From UBA1372 sp964496075 (GTDB lineage: Bacteria > Patescibacteriota > Microgenomatia > UBA12405), in NCBI GenBank assembly GCA_964496075.1, contig CAZBXB010000029.1, positions 1-8,864 on the forward strand: a DNA stretch of 8,864 nt, written 5' to 3'. Below the pieces are notes generated by a model. That model made no database searches. It saw only the letters and a list, made by a program, of their open reading frames with translations, and was not told the origin of the DNA. Below, piece by piece: positions 1 through 6,578 of the stretch (the first letter of the stretch is position 1; the number at the start of each line of letters is the position of its first letter). Both the position numbers and the translations under genes were made by a program.

Positions 1-1
1 A

Positions 2-790
2 AAAAATGCCCACCTTATTAAAAATATCGCTTGGGAGAGGATTAGAGACGAACTTTTTAAAATCCTGGCTTCCGATAATTCGGTCAAAGGCATGACCATG
101 CTCAAAGACTCGGATCTTTTAAAGCACATCATACCTGAGCTTCTTCCTTCAGTTGGCCTCAAGCAAAAAGGTCACCATATCTATGATGTTTGGAAACACT
201 CCATTAAAGCTCTTAAATATTGTCAAACGGACGACTCCGTTACCAAATTAGCCGCTCTTTTACACGACGTTGCCAAATCGGTGGTGGTTGCCTATCCGGA
301 AGGCCAAGAACCTACTTTTCATAACCACGAAGTCGTTGGTTCCCGAATAGCAGTTACTATTGGCAAGAGATTAAAGTTGTCCAATAAGCAGTTAGACAAA
401 CTCTTTAAACTGGTACGTTGGCATATGTTTACCGGCGATGACAAGCAAACCGACAAATCTGTCAGAAGAATCATCAAAAGAGTTACCCCGGACTACTTAG
501 ACGATCTAATTGCTCTCAGAAGAGCCGATCGGCTTGGCTCAGGTGCCAAAGAAACTTCCTGGCGTTGGGAACTTCTCAAAAAGCGTTTTGTTGAGGTCCA
601 AAAACAACCTTTTTCTATCAGGGATCTAAAAATAAACGGTCAAGATGTTATGAAACTTTTAAATATCAAACCCAGCCCTGAGGTGGGGGATATCTTGCAA
701 AAATTATTTGAAAAAGTCGACAAAGATCCTACTTTAAACACTAAAGTTGATCTAAAGAAACTGGCTAAGCAACTTTCTTCTTGTCGATAA
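2..790 (+). CDS. cca: CCA-adding tRNA nucleotidyltransferase, C-terminal part (5' truncated by window edge)
   Basis: This enzyme adds or repairs the 3' CCA of tRNA using CTP and ATP, in the cytoplasm. Only the C-terminal part is visible: the frame is open from base 2, and the residues before the first ATG (92) include IKNIAWERIRDE, the typical stretch after the class II nucleotidyltransferase head, so ATG 92 is not the true start. Numbering from that Met, an HD domain follows, with HHIYDVWKHS (28-37), the HD pair in LLHDVAK (H58, D59), HNHEVVGSRIA (77-87) and RWHM (109-112), the order usual in bacterial CCA and poly(A) polymerases. The catalytic GS/DxD head lies outside the window, so a poly(A) polymerase assignment cannot be fully excluded. 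The gene ends tail-to-tail with the AbrB-like gene, sharing 26 bp. The family call is confident; the exact specificity is less so. Confidence 0.86.
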   Translation, partial: KNAHLIKNIAWERIRDELFKILASDNSVKGMTMLKDSDLLKHIIPELLPSVGLKQKGHHIYDVWKHSIKALKYCQTDDSVTKLAALLHDVAKSVVVAYPEGQEPTFHNHEVVGSRIAVTIGKRLKLSNKQLDKLFKLVRWHMFTGDDKQTDKSVRRIIKRVTPDYLDDLIALRRADRLGSGAKETSWRWELLKKRFVEVQKQPFSIRDLKINGQDVMKLLNIKPSPEVGDILQKLFEKVDKDPTLNTKVDLKKLAKQLSSCR

Positions 791-962
791 AAGACAGTTG
801 TCTTGGGTGTCCCGTAAAAGTATAGCTTATTGTTCCTTTACTTCTCGATATTTTTAAGGAAGCTATATCACCTTCTTTGATATCCAAATCAAATACCGAC
901 TTGGCTGGTATGGTGATTGCCAAACTATTGCCTGTTTTTATTACCTTCCTACCTTTAGGCAT
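765..962 (-). CDS. AbrB/MazE/SpoVT-fold DNA-binding protein
   Basis: This is a 65-residue protein of the swapped-hairpin AbrB/MazE fold, whose members bind DNA as dimers and act as transition-state regulators or antitoxins. The N-terminal half reads KVIKTGNSLAITIPAKSV (residues 6-23) followed by LDIKEGD, the usual signature of a first strand, a turn and a second strand. The C-terminal half is short and basic. It is the last gene of a four-gene minus-strand operon: its ATG lies 8 bp inside the upstream regulator, no Shine-Dalgarno is visible, and translation is probably coupled. Its 3' end overlaps the convergent cca gene by 26 bp. No MazF, PIN or other recognisable toxin is adjacent, so an antitoxin role is not supported here; autoregulation of the operon is a reasonable inference. 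Confidence 0.8.
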   Translation of the reverse strand: MPKGRKVIKTGNSLAITIPAKSVFDLDIKEGDIASLKISRSKGTISYTFTGHPRQLSFIDKKKVA

Positions 963-1536
963 AATTATTCAAAACTACTATTGGTGATCTTAAGAAGAAG
1001 TCGACCATAAAAGGTTCCCGTCTTGCCACTCTTAAATTAAATTCCTTTTTCTCCATCAGCATATAATTAATTTCTCGATTTCTCTTTTCTTGTTCTCTAG
1101 CTACTATTTTACCAATTTTATCAATATTAGTCTTACCCACCATCACCATGTCAACTTCTTGTTCGGTCTCGGGTTGTTTATTATAAACAAAGTTTTTAGA
1201 GCAATATATCCTTTTTAAACCAACTTCCTTATTTTTATATTTTTCCAATTCACCAAAAAAGGTCTTACTTTTAAAAGCCACCATTACCAGTTCACCAAAA
1301 AACAAAAATTTCTTATTTGGCCAATAAAATAGCTTGTTAGATCTTTTGACAGATAAAACCGCCCCTATCTTTTTTAGATTATCAAGCTCTCGTCTTACCG
1401 AATTAATCTCTTCTCCGGACAATCTAACCAGTTGCCTGACAAAAAAACTTTCATCAGGTTTTCCAAAAAAGATCTTAATTAGCTTAGCTCTAGTTCTAGA
1501 CCCCGTTATTTGCTTCAGCTTCAGATCCAATCTCAT
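955..1536 (-). CDS. Winged-helix regulator with degenerate nucleotidyltransferase-like domain
   Basis: This is a 193-residue probable transcription regulator. Residues about 12-70 form a winged helix: GSRTRAKLIKIFF, then the recognition region FFVRQLVRLSGEEINSVRREL and a basic wing. The C-terminal part (about 105-190) resembles the minimal nucleotidyltransferase fold seen fused to such winged helices in CPR-type genomes: VDMVMVG (128-134), REINYMLMEKKEF (154-166) and SPIVVLN (184-190). The first active-site motif, normally GS-x-A-R-G, is replaced by YCSKNFVY, and the acidic pair is reduced to EVD, so catalysis is unlikely; a sensor or dimerisation role is an inference. ATG 1536 lies 41 bp inside the DUF3048 gene. 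TTG 1530 is possible, but the winged helix starts so close by that the overlap is genuine. No Shine-Dalgarno is visible. Confidence 0.75.
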   Translation of the reverse strand: MRLDLKLKQITGSRTRAKLIKIFFGKPDESFFVRQLVRLSGEEINSVRRELDNLKKIGAVLSVKRSNKLFYWPNKKFLFFGELVMVAFKSKTFFGELEKYKNKEVGLKRIYCSKNFVYNKQPETEQEVDMVMVGKTNIDKIGKIVAREQEKRNREINYMLMEKKEFNLRVARREPFMVDFFLRSPIVVLNNYA

Positions 1537-2788
1537 AGTCTATTTTACTATTTTCGGGTAAAATTTCTACCCATATCTTGCCTGGTACAAATTTAACCTC
1601 CTTGCCATTGCTGTCTTTAAAGGTAGTTCTACCTTGTCTTTGTTTCTTTGACCAAGTTACATCTATTCTTTTACCGGCTTGTATCAGTATACCTTTACCC
1701 GTACCGACTACTCCATACAAATTATGCTTATGTTCATCAATTGATTGTGTTTCTTTTACTAATTGGATGACAACATTACTGGCCTCAATCGCCTCTTTAT
1801 CATTAAAATCGATTTGTTTTTCGTCACCATGATATCGTACATATTTTTCACTACTGGTATCATATTTCCAAGTTACTTTGTAGGCGTCGGAATTCCAAAA
1901 AGCTAAACTGACATTTTCTGTCGCCAACCCGGCCTGACTGCTACCGTCTTTGTCAAACAGCCAACTTAAAAAACTATCATCCCAAGAGTCACCACTTGCT
2001 TCGGTCACATTTGTTAAGCCTCTTTCGTCAGCAGCCACATTCCATAATTCCTTAGTTGAGCAATACATGGTGTGTTCAGTTGCTTTTGCTTGACCGGTTC
2101 TATCAGGCTCTCTTCTACAAACTCTATAGGACAAAGAAAACTGGCTCAAATCACTCCAGGTTCCCTTATTATTCCAGCCATATTGTGATATTTGTTCAAT
2201 CGCCAGTGCTCTTTTATCAGTTGTACACGGCCCGGCTTGCTGGCCTGTGGTTGGATCCTTGGGAGCACTACAATTAGCTCCGCCTACATGAGTATAAAGA
2301 GGGTAATCACCATATTCAGAGGCAATATCAAGATAATAGCTTCTAGCCGATCTGACTGGTCCTACATCATATCTAATATCTCCGATTCTGGAAGCATCAC
2401 AATAATACACTCCCATAAATCTTGTAATACCTCCTTCAGCAATAGCTTCATAGACCACATCAGCATTATTTAAACCAGACTGTGGTCTTGAATCTTCGTG
2501 ATTTTCTATCATTACCAGCAAAGGTCGCTTTTCTTCCCAAATAGCCATTTCTTCTTTGGTGTATAGTTGTCCGTTTATGGGGCATTCTTCAGTCTTTGGT
2601 CCTTCGAAGTACAAAAAACCGGTCTTCATTTCTGACTTCTCCTCTTCAGTACTTATATCTGCTACATCATTATTTTTCGCCCCGGCCGGTATTAATTTGT
2701 CAAAAATCATATAAAAACTACCGGTAAAAAGTAAGAAAACTCCTATATATATACACAGATTTTTTTTATTTTTCATCATTACTTTCAT
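1496..2788 (-). CDS. DUF3048 (YerB-like) membrane-anchored protein
   Basis: This is a 430-residue protein of the DUF3048 family (Bacillus YerB and relatives), of unknown biochemical role. A basic N-terminus precedes one hydrophobic segment at about 11-29. No lipobox cysteine is present, so it is probably a signal anchor rather than a lipoprotein. A linker (about 35-85) leads to the extracytoplasmic domain. Family hallmarks are RPLLVMIENHEDSRPQSGL (88-106), ADVVYEAIAEGGITRF (109-124), VGPVRSARSYY (142-152) and, near the C-terminus, GKRIDVTWSKK and KFVPGKIWVEILP. Several cysteines after residue 120 could form exported disulfides. The start overlaps the DUF4446 gene by 23 bp; Met4 or Met5 are alternative starts and would still overlap. 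The gene continues into the regulator gene, so all four genes probably share one transcript. Confidence 0.88.
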   Translation of the reverse strand: MKVMMKNKKNLCIYIGVFLLFTGSFYMIFDKLIPAGAKNNDVADISTEEEKSEMKTGFLYFEGPKTEECPINGQLYTKEEMAIWEEKRPLLVMIENHEDSRPQSGLNNADVVYEAIAEGGITRFMGVYYCDASRIGDIRYDVGPVRSARSYYLDIASEYGDYPLYTHVGGANCSAPKDPTTGQQAGPCTTDKRALAIEQISQYGWNNKGTWSDLSQFSLSYRVCRREPDRTGQAKATEHTMYCSTKELWNVAADERGLTNVTEASGDSWDDSFLSWLFDKDGSSQAGLATENVSLAFWNSDAYKVTWKYDTSSEKYVRYHGDEKQIDFNDKEAIEASNVVIQLVKETQSIDEHKHNLYGVVGTGKGILIQAGKRIDVTWSKKQRQGRTTFKDSNGKEVKFVPGKIWVEILPENSKIDYEIGSEAEANNGV

Positions 2789-3122
2789 TTTTTAATGCTT
2801 TTTTAATTGCTTCTTTCTCTTCAGGAGACAGATTTTTTTTATCCAATTTATCAGGATCAAATTCTCTAGCATAGACCCTGGTCCCGTTTCGACCATGAAG
2901 CGATGTTAATATAATACCTAAATTCTTCCTAATAAGTAAAGCCAGACAAAAACTTTGATTACCGCCAACGTTACCAAAAGGATTAAATCTTGCCAATCCA
3001 ACCCCCAAAAGAAGATTTCCCCCGTCCTTGTCTTGTCCGCCCTTTCTTCTAATTTTTATTACTAAAAAAGTTAAATATACCAGCCAAACCAAGATCAATA
3101 TAAAAATTACCCTATCAAGCAT
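2766..3122 (-). CDS. DUF4446 family small membrane protein
   Basis: This is a 118-residue protein with one N-terminal transmembrane segment (about 5-22), a short basic stretch, then the DUF4446 core: LARFNPFGNVGGNQSFCLAL (43-62), ILTSLHGRNGTRVYARE (71-87) and an acidic/lysine tail with LSPEEKEAIKKAL. The function is unknown in the family. Longer relatives carry a coiled coil between membrane helix and core; here only about 20 residues separate them, so this is a compact form. It is the first gene of the minus-strand operon and shares 23 bp with DUF3048. No Shine-Dalgarno precedes the ATG; a TAGAAT hexamer ends 5 nt upstream, which would fit a leaderless message. It lies about 70 bp from the divergent rnpB transcript. 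Confidence 0.86.
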   Translation of the reverse strand: MLDRVIFILILVWLVYLTFLVIKIRRKGGQDKDGGNLLLGVGLARFNPFGNVGGNQSFCLALLIRKNLGIILTSLHGRNGTRVYAREFDPDKLDKKNLSPEEKEAIKKALKNESNDEK

Positions 3123-3127
3123 AATTA

Positions 3128-3133
3128 ATTCTA
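3128..3133 (-). promoter_or_regulatory. Candidate -10 box for the DUF4446 operon
   Basis: On the minus strand TAGAAT stands 5 nt before the ATG at 3122. No good -35 hexamer is found at 16-18 bp. Transcription from here would begin at or next to the start codon. Such hexamers are common in AT-rich DNA, so support is positional only. Confidence 0.35.
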
Positions 3134-3178
3134 CACTATCTCACACACCCGGAGTACACAAGGTAGACACACTGGCAA

Positions 3179-3187
3179 TGTTATAAT
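3179..3187 (+). promoter_or_regulatory. Extended -10 promoter of rnpB
   Basis: TGTTATAAT is a perfect extended -10 element (TGn plus TATAAT). It ends 5 nt before the first base of helix P1 at 3193, the right distance for a start there. No convincing -35 exists at 16-18 bp, as is acceptable for extended -10 promoters. Confidence 0.65.
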
Positions 3188-3192
3188 TACAC

Positions 3193-3450
3193 AGAGGTAA
3201 AAGGATCAACTCCGACTTTATGTCGGGGAGGAAAGTCCGGACCACCAAAAGCAAACAACCCCAATAGGTAGGGATCTCAGAAATGGGATGGCCATGCTAA
3301 AGTGACGAACAAGCCCCGATTTATCGGGGTGGAAGTGAAACGAGCATCCTTGTTGTGGAAATCTCAAATCGAGGTTATCGCTTTTTAATACACCTCAGGT
3401 AGAGAGATTAGATTAATGATCCATAAACAAAATCCGGCTTACTTACCTCT
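3193..3450 (+). ncRNA. rnpB: RNase P RNA (M1-type ribozyme), strongly reduced
   Basis: This is the catalytic RNA that removes 5' leaders from pre-tRNA. The conserved 5' core GAGGAAAGTCCGGAC (3227-3241) and 3' core AGATTAATGATCC...CAAAATCCGGCTTA (3410-3442) are present. Pairings found by eye: P1 AGAGGTAA (3193-3200) with TTACCTCT (3443-3450); P2 GGATCA (3203-3208) with TGATCC (3417-3422); P3 CCGAC/GTCGG (3212-3226); P4 AAG-T-CCGG with CCGGCTT, keeping the universal bulged U; a P9-like hairpin ATCTCA-GAAA-TGGGAT; P10 ATGCT (3294-3298) with AGCAT (3343-3347); P12 CCCCGA-TTTA-TCGGGG (3314-3329); P15 GAGGT (3371-3375) with ACCTC (3392-3396). The 258-nt span is far below the roughly 380 nt of E. 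coli. P13, P14 and P16-P18 have no visible counterpart, and the 16-nt L15 contains no GGU. The 3' 12 bp are antisense to the end of the AI-2E gene. Confidence 0.95.
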
Positions 3451-4434
3451 TTTTCTTTTTTCTTCGACCACTACTTGCAAGACAGACTCAATTGCCAAAA
3501 AGCTTGGTATAGCCATAATTGTTCCCATCACCCCACCCAGCTTTGCTCCAATAGCCAATACAAATACTGTCACCACAGGATTTAGTCCTACCCTGGTTTT
3601 CATGATTCGGGGAACTATAAAGTTATTTTCAAGTTGTTGTACCAATATTCCCCAAACAATGGTTAGGCCTAGCACCAAAGGAGATTGGTTTAGGGCCACT
3701 AGACCGGCCAAAATTGTCGTCACTGTTGGTCCAATATTTGGTACTAGTTCCAATATTCCGGCAATAATTCCCAAAGCCAGTGCAAAATCCAACCCTAATA
3801 TCATATAGCCAACATAGGTTAAAGTCCCCACTATTATCATAAGAAGTAACTCCGCCTTAGACCAATGTGCCAATCGGTTTTCAATTCTGGCTATTATTTT
3901 ATTTAGTACTATCAAACCTTGCTTGCCTAGAAGATCAGACCCATACTTATCAAGATTACCTCTTTCCATTAGCATATAAAAAGTAATCATCATGACCACT
4001 ATGGCTGAAAATATATTTGAAAATACCGATATTGTTGTTTTAGACAAAATTTCTGGTAATTTCTCAAATAGCTTTAGTTGAGAAGATAAATATTGAGCAT
4101 CAATTCCAAACACATCCAGTTGTTCAATTGCCTTTGGTAAAAAACTAGCAAATCCCTTAAATTGCGATATCAAAGAGGGGATCATACCCGCAATCGCGAA
4201 ACTCAAGAAAACTAAAAGCAAAATATAGATAATAAGTATCGCCAAAGATCTGGATATTTTTTTACTCTCTAGTTTTCTGACTGCCGGATTAATAGTTTCT
4301 GCCAAGATAAAACAGACAAAAAACAAGGCAATCAAGCTTCTTATCTGCCACACCACCAAAAGACCAATTACAAACAAAAAAGTAAAAACTATAGTTTTAT
4401 ACGATATCTCTACTCTTTTCACTTTTTTATTCAT
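3439..4434 (-). CDS. AI-2E family (YdiK/PerM-like) membrane transporter
   Basis: This is a 331-residue polytopic inner-membrane protein of the AI-2E family transporter superfamily, near the family's usual length. Hydrophobic segments occur at about 12-30, 31-48, 62-85, 133-155, 198-220, 222-240, 243-265 and 285-315. A polar stretch (about 90-130) follows the third. Family motifs include LELVPNIGPTVTTILAGL in the later half, then QLENNFIVPRIM and NPVVTVFVLAIGAKLGGVMGTIMAIP. The substrate cannot be predicted: some members export autoinducer-2, others sodium or protons. The tail is strongly basic (EEKRKRGK). The ATG overlaps miaA by 8 bp, so it is the last gene of the ychF-miaA operon and probably translationally coupled. 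Its final codons overlap the rnpB 3' end on the opposite strand. Confidence 0.9.
   Translation of the reverse strand: MNKKVKRVEISYKTIVFTFLFVIGLLVVWQIRSLIALFFVCFILAETINPAVRKLESKKISRSLAILIIYILLLVFLSFAIAGMIPSLISQFKGFASFLPKAIEQLDVFGIDAQYLSSQLKLFEKLPEILSKTTISVFSNIFSAIVVMMITFYMLMERGNLDKYGSDLLGKQGLIVLNKIIARIENRLAHWSKAELLLMIIVGTLTYVGYMILGLDFALALGIIAGILELVPNIGPTVTTILAGLVALNQSPLVLGLTIVWGILVQQLENNFIVPRIMKTRVGLNPVVTVFVLAIGAKLGGVMGTIMAIPSFLAIESVLQVVVEEKRKRGK
3451..3460 (+). terminator. U-rich tract ending rnpB
   Basis: TTTTCTTTTT directly follows the 3' strand of P1. P1 is a long-range helix rather than a local hairpin, so this is at best a weak intrinsic terminator or a processing region. Confidence 0.4.
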
Positions 4435-5353
4435 AAATTATTGTACCATCACGCCTGGCGATTTTTTTAATATCAATCATTTCATATTTCATCTTTTTAA
4501 ACCATGTTTTTTGTCGTCTGGCATAAGCGCGTTCATCACCCTTCCATTTCTCAACGCATTCTTCTAAATTCGTCCTACCTTCAAAATAATCCTTAAACTC
4601 TTTATAAGCTAAACAATTTAATCCCGGCGCCCTCCATCCATATTTATTTTTCAGCCTTTCTACTTCCGCCAGTATTCCCTGATCCAATCTAATTTTGACC
4701 CTCTTATCGATTCTTTTATAGATGACTTCATTTTTAGTCGTCAGACACATCACTCTACTTCTATACTTCTTTTCAGTTGTCCCAACTTTATTTTTTCCAC
4801 AAACCACCTCAATTTTTCTCATTAGCCTGTGTCTATTGTTCTTCTCCGAATTGTTTAACTTTTCAAATCCCCTGCGATTTAGCAGTCTATATATAGTCTT
4901 AATAACTTTTGTTGGCAACTTATTTAAGATAAGTCTTAATGTTTTATTTGGGGCCAATCCAAAATTTGCTTTGGGGTTTAACAGGCTGTCAATATAGTAG
5001 CCGGTTCCACCGACCACTATTATCTGCCTACCTCTTTTTTCTATTTGCGTCACAGCTTTATCAAAGGCTAGCAGATAATCACTTACCGAAAAGCTAACAT
5101 CAGGCTTGACTATATCCAAAAGCCAGATTCGAATCCCTTCAACCACATGATAGCCAATGTCTATTTGTCCCGATTTTAGGACTGATTTAAATCTAGATCG
5201 GCCAATATCTTTACCCGTGCCTATATCCATTCCCTTATAAATCTGTCTTGAGTCAGCGCTAATTATATCTGCTCCCAACTGCTTGGCCATTTTTATGGCC
5301 AGTCCGGTTTTACCAGTTGCCGTCAAGCCTGTGATTACAGTTATATTTTTCAC
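4427..5353 (-). CDS. miaA: tRNA dimethylallyltransferase
   Basis: MiaA transfers a dimethylallyl group from DMAPP to N6 of A37 in tRNAs reading UNN codons, in the cytoplasm. The 308 residues match the family length. Motifs in order: P-loop GLTATGKT (9-16), SADSRQIYKGMDIGTGK (32-48) with the catalytic Asp34 and neighbours that bind the tRNA base and DMAPP, VVGGTGYYI (113-121), NRHRLMRKIEV, AYKEF near residue 250, and YARRQKTWFKK (277-287). The P-loop has Thr-Ala-Thr where Thr-Ala-Ser is usual, a conservative change. Everything needed for activity seems present. The start overlaps the ychF stop as ATGA (4 bp), and the stop overlaps the AI-2E gene start by 8 bp. No MiaB, the usual next enzyme in the ms2i6A pathway, is in the window. 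Confidence 0.96.
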   Translation of the reverse strand: MKNITVITGLTATGKTGLAIKMAKQLGADIISADSRQIYKGMDIGTGKDIGRSRFKSVLKSGQIDIGYHVVEGIRIWLLDIVKPDVSFSVSDYLLAFDKAVTQIEKRGRQIIVVGGTGYYIDSLLNPKANFGLAPNKTLRLILNKLPTKVIKTIYRLLNRRGFEKLNNSEKNNRHRLMRKIEVVCGKNKVGTTEKKYRSRVMCLTTKNEVIYKRIDKRVKIRLDQGILAEVERLKNKYGWRAPGLNCLAYKEFKDYFEGRTNLEECVEKWKGDERAYARRQKTWFKKMKYEMIDIKKIARRDGTIIYE

Positions 5354-6423
5354 TTGCTGACATTAAATCTAAACTCGACTACATCATCTGGTCGCATCTC
5401 ATAGTCACTACCTTCGTGTCTAATTTTTCCCAGCTCTTTGGCCTTATTCCAACTACCAATTTCGACAATCTGATCAAAGCTAATCACTTCAGCCATAATA
5501 AAGCCTCTTTCAAAATCAGTATGTATTATTCCGGCTGCCTGAGGTGCTCTATAGCCCTTTTTAATTGTCCAAGCCCGACTTTCTTTTTTACCGCTTGTAT
5601 AAAAAGACTGTAAGCCTAAGGTGTCATAAGCTTTTTTAATAACTCTTTCCAAACCGGCTTCTTCTATACCTAATGTTTGTAAATATTCTTTTTTTTCTTG
5701 TATACCAAAATCTGCCAAATCTTCTTCAACTTTGGCACATATCGGTACAGTATCCATATTTGAAAATTGTAAATTGGATTTTGCTAAATTTTGATATGTA
5801 TTCTCATCCACATTAACCACAATAAAAAACGGTTTTAAGCTAAGTAAAAAAAATTCATCAACTATCTTTTTTTCTTCTTCGTCAAACTCAATTCTTGACG
5901 CCAACACTCCCTTATTCAGACTTTCTTTTATTTTTTCTGCCACAGCCAACCTGTCCTTTTCGCTACTAATCATTTTATTTTTATCAATAAATTTATCTAT
6001 GCTCTCCAAATCCTTTAATATTAGTTCAGTACAAACCACTTCAAAATCACTTTGCGGATCAGTTGAGCCTGATTTGACTACAGCCGGATCAGCAAAGTCT
6101 CTTACTACATGGCAAATGGCATCACAGTTTCTAATATTGTCCAAAAACTTATTACCCAAACCTTCCCCTTTTGATGCTCCGGCAATCAAGCCGGCAATAT
6201 CGACAAATTCGACCACGGCCGCAATTCTTTTTTGGCTTTCCGATATTTGGCACAACTTATCAAGCTTCTCATCCGGCACTTCGACCACTCCTACGTTTGG
6301 TTCAATTGTGCAAAAGGGATAGTTGGTGTTATCAGCTATATGCCGACCCATTAGGGCATTAAACAAAGTCGACTTACCCGCATTTGGTAGTCCCACAATC
6401 CCTATAGACAGCTTTGAAATCAT
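5350..6423 (-). CDS. ychF: YchF/OLA1 family redox-regulated ATPase
   Basis: This Obg-related P-loop protein prefers ATP and associates with ribosomes; it is nearly universal. At 357 residues it is full length. The G domain has GLPNAGKST (11-19), NYPFCTIEPNVG (34-45) and DIAGLIAGASKGEGLGN (75-91), where a hydrophobic residue replaces the catalytic Gln/His as is normal in YchF. NVDEN stands at the G4 position, where ATP preference is set, followed by CAKVEEDL at G5. A helical insert lies at about 125-175, and the C-terminal TGS domain (about 275-354) contains FYTSGKKESRAWTI and GSDYEMRPDDVVEFRFNV. It is the first gene of a three-gene operon and ends in TGA within ATGA. No Shine-Dalgarno is visible; a -10-like TAAAAT lies 6 nt before the ATG, just after the terminator of the preceding M16 gene. 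Confidence 0.97.
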   Translation of the reverse strand: MISKLSIGIVGLPNAGKSTLFNALMGRHIADNTNYPFCTIEPNVGVVEVPDEKLDKLCQISESQKRIAAVVEFVDIAGLIAGASKGEGLGNKFLDNIRNCDAICHVVRDFADPAVVKSGSTDPQSDFEVVCTELILKDLESIDKFIDKNKMISSEKDRLAVAEKIKESLNKGVLASRIEFDEEEKKIVDEFFLLSLKPFFIVVNVDENTYQNLAKSNLQFSNMDTVPICAKVEEDLADFGIQEKKEYLQTLGIEEAGLERVIKKAYDTLGLQSFYTSGKKESRAWTIKKGYRAPQAAGIIHTDFERGFIMAEVISFDQIVEIGSWNKAKELGKIRHEGSDYEMRPDDVVEFRFNVSK

Positions 6424-6429
6424 GCCTGT

Positions 6430-6435
6430 ATTTTA
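6430..6435 (-). promoter_or_regulatory. Candidate -10 box of the ychF operon
   Basis: On the minus strand TAAAAT ends 6 nt before the ychF ATG. It directly follows the U-tract of the upstream terminator, so any -35 region would lie within the terminator stem. A transcript from here would be leaderless or nearly so. Confidence 0.38.
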
Positions 6436-6439
6436 CAAC

Positions 6440-6470
6440 AAAAAATCCCCCACCGTTAGGTAGGGGATTA
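6440..6470 (-). terminator. Intrinsic terminator after the M16 peptidase gene
   Basis: On the minus strand the stem AATCCCC-T-ACC closes on GGT-G-GGGGATT with loop TAAC, followed by a run of T. The single non-Watson-Crick position is U-G in minus-strand RNA but C-A in plus-strand RNA. Together with the T run this assigns the terminator to the minus strand, after the M16 gene and before ychF. Confidence 0.85.
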
Positions 6471-6494
6471 TCTTTTCAGAAAAATTATTTATCT
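6440..6494. repeat. 55-bp direct repeat, copy 1 (contains terminator)
   Basis: These 55 bases are identical to 8810-8864, the last bases of the window. The copies differ immediately to the left (C at 6439, T at 8809); the right limit of copy 2 cannot be seen. The unit includes the terminator hairpin and the A/T-rich stretch upstream of it on the minus strand. Confidence 0.95.
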
Positions 6495-6578
6495 GACCAT
6501 TTTCTTGATTTTTGTACCGGGTACATATCGGGGCATTCTTCGGGCCGAAATCTTTTTTATTCACTGGCGAAAGTAAAG

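Noticed and set aside
3416..3808. Plus-strand ORF of 130 codons
   Set aside because: It starts inside rnpB and is antisense to the AI-2E gene, whose family motifs are clear.
6433..6564. GTG-initiated 43-residue ORF on the minus strand
   Set aside because: It reads straight through the intrinsic terminator and repeat, lacks a ribosome binding site and has no recognisable features.
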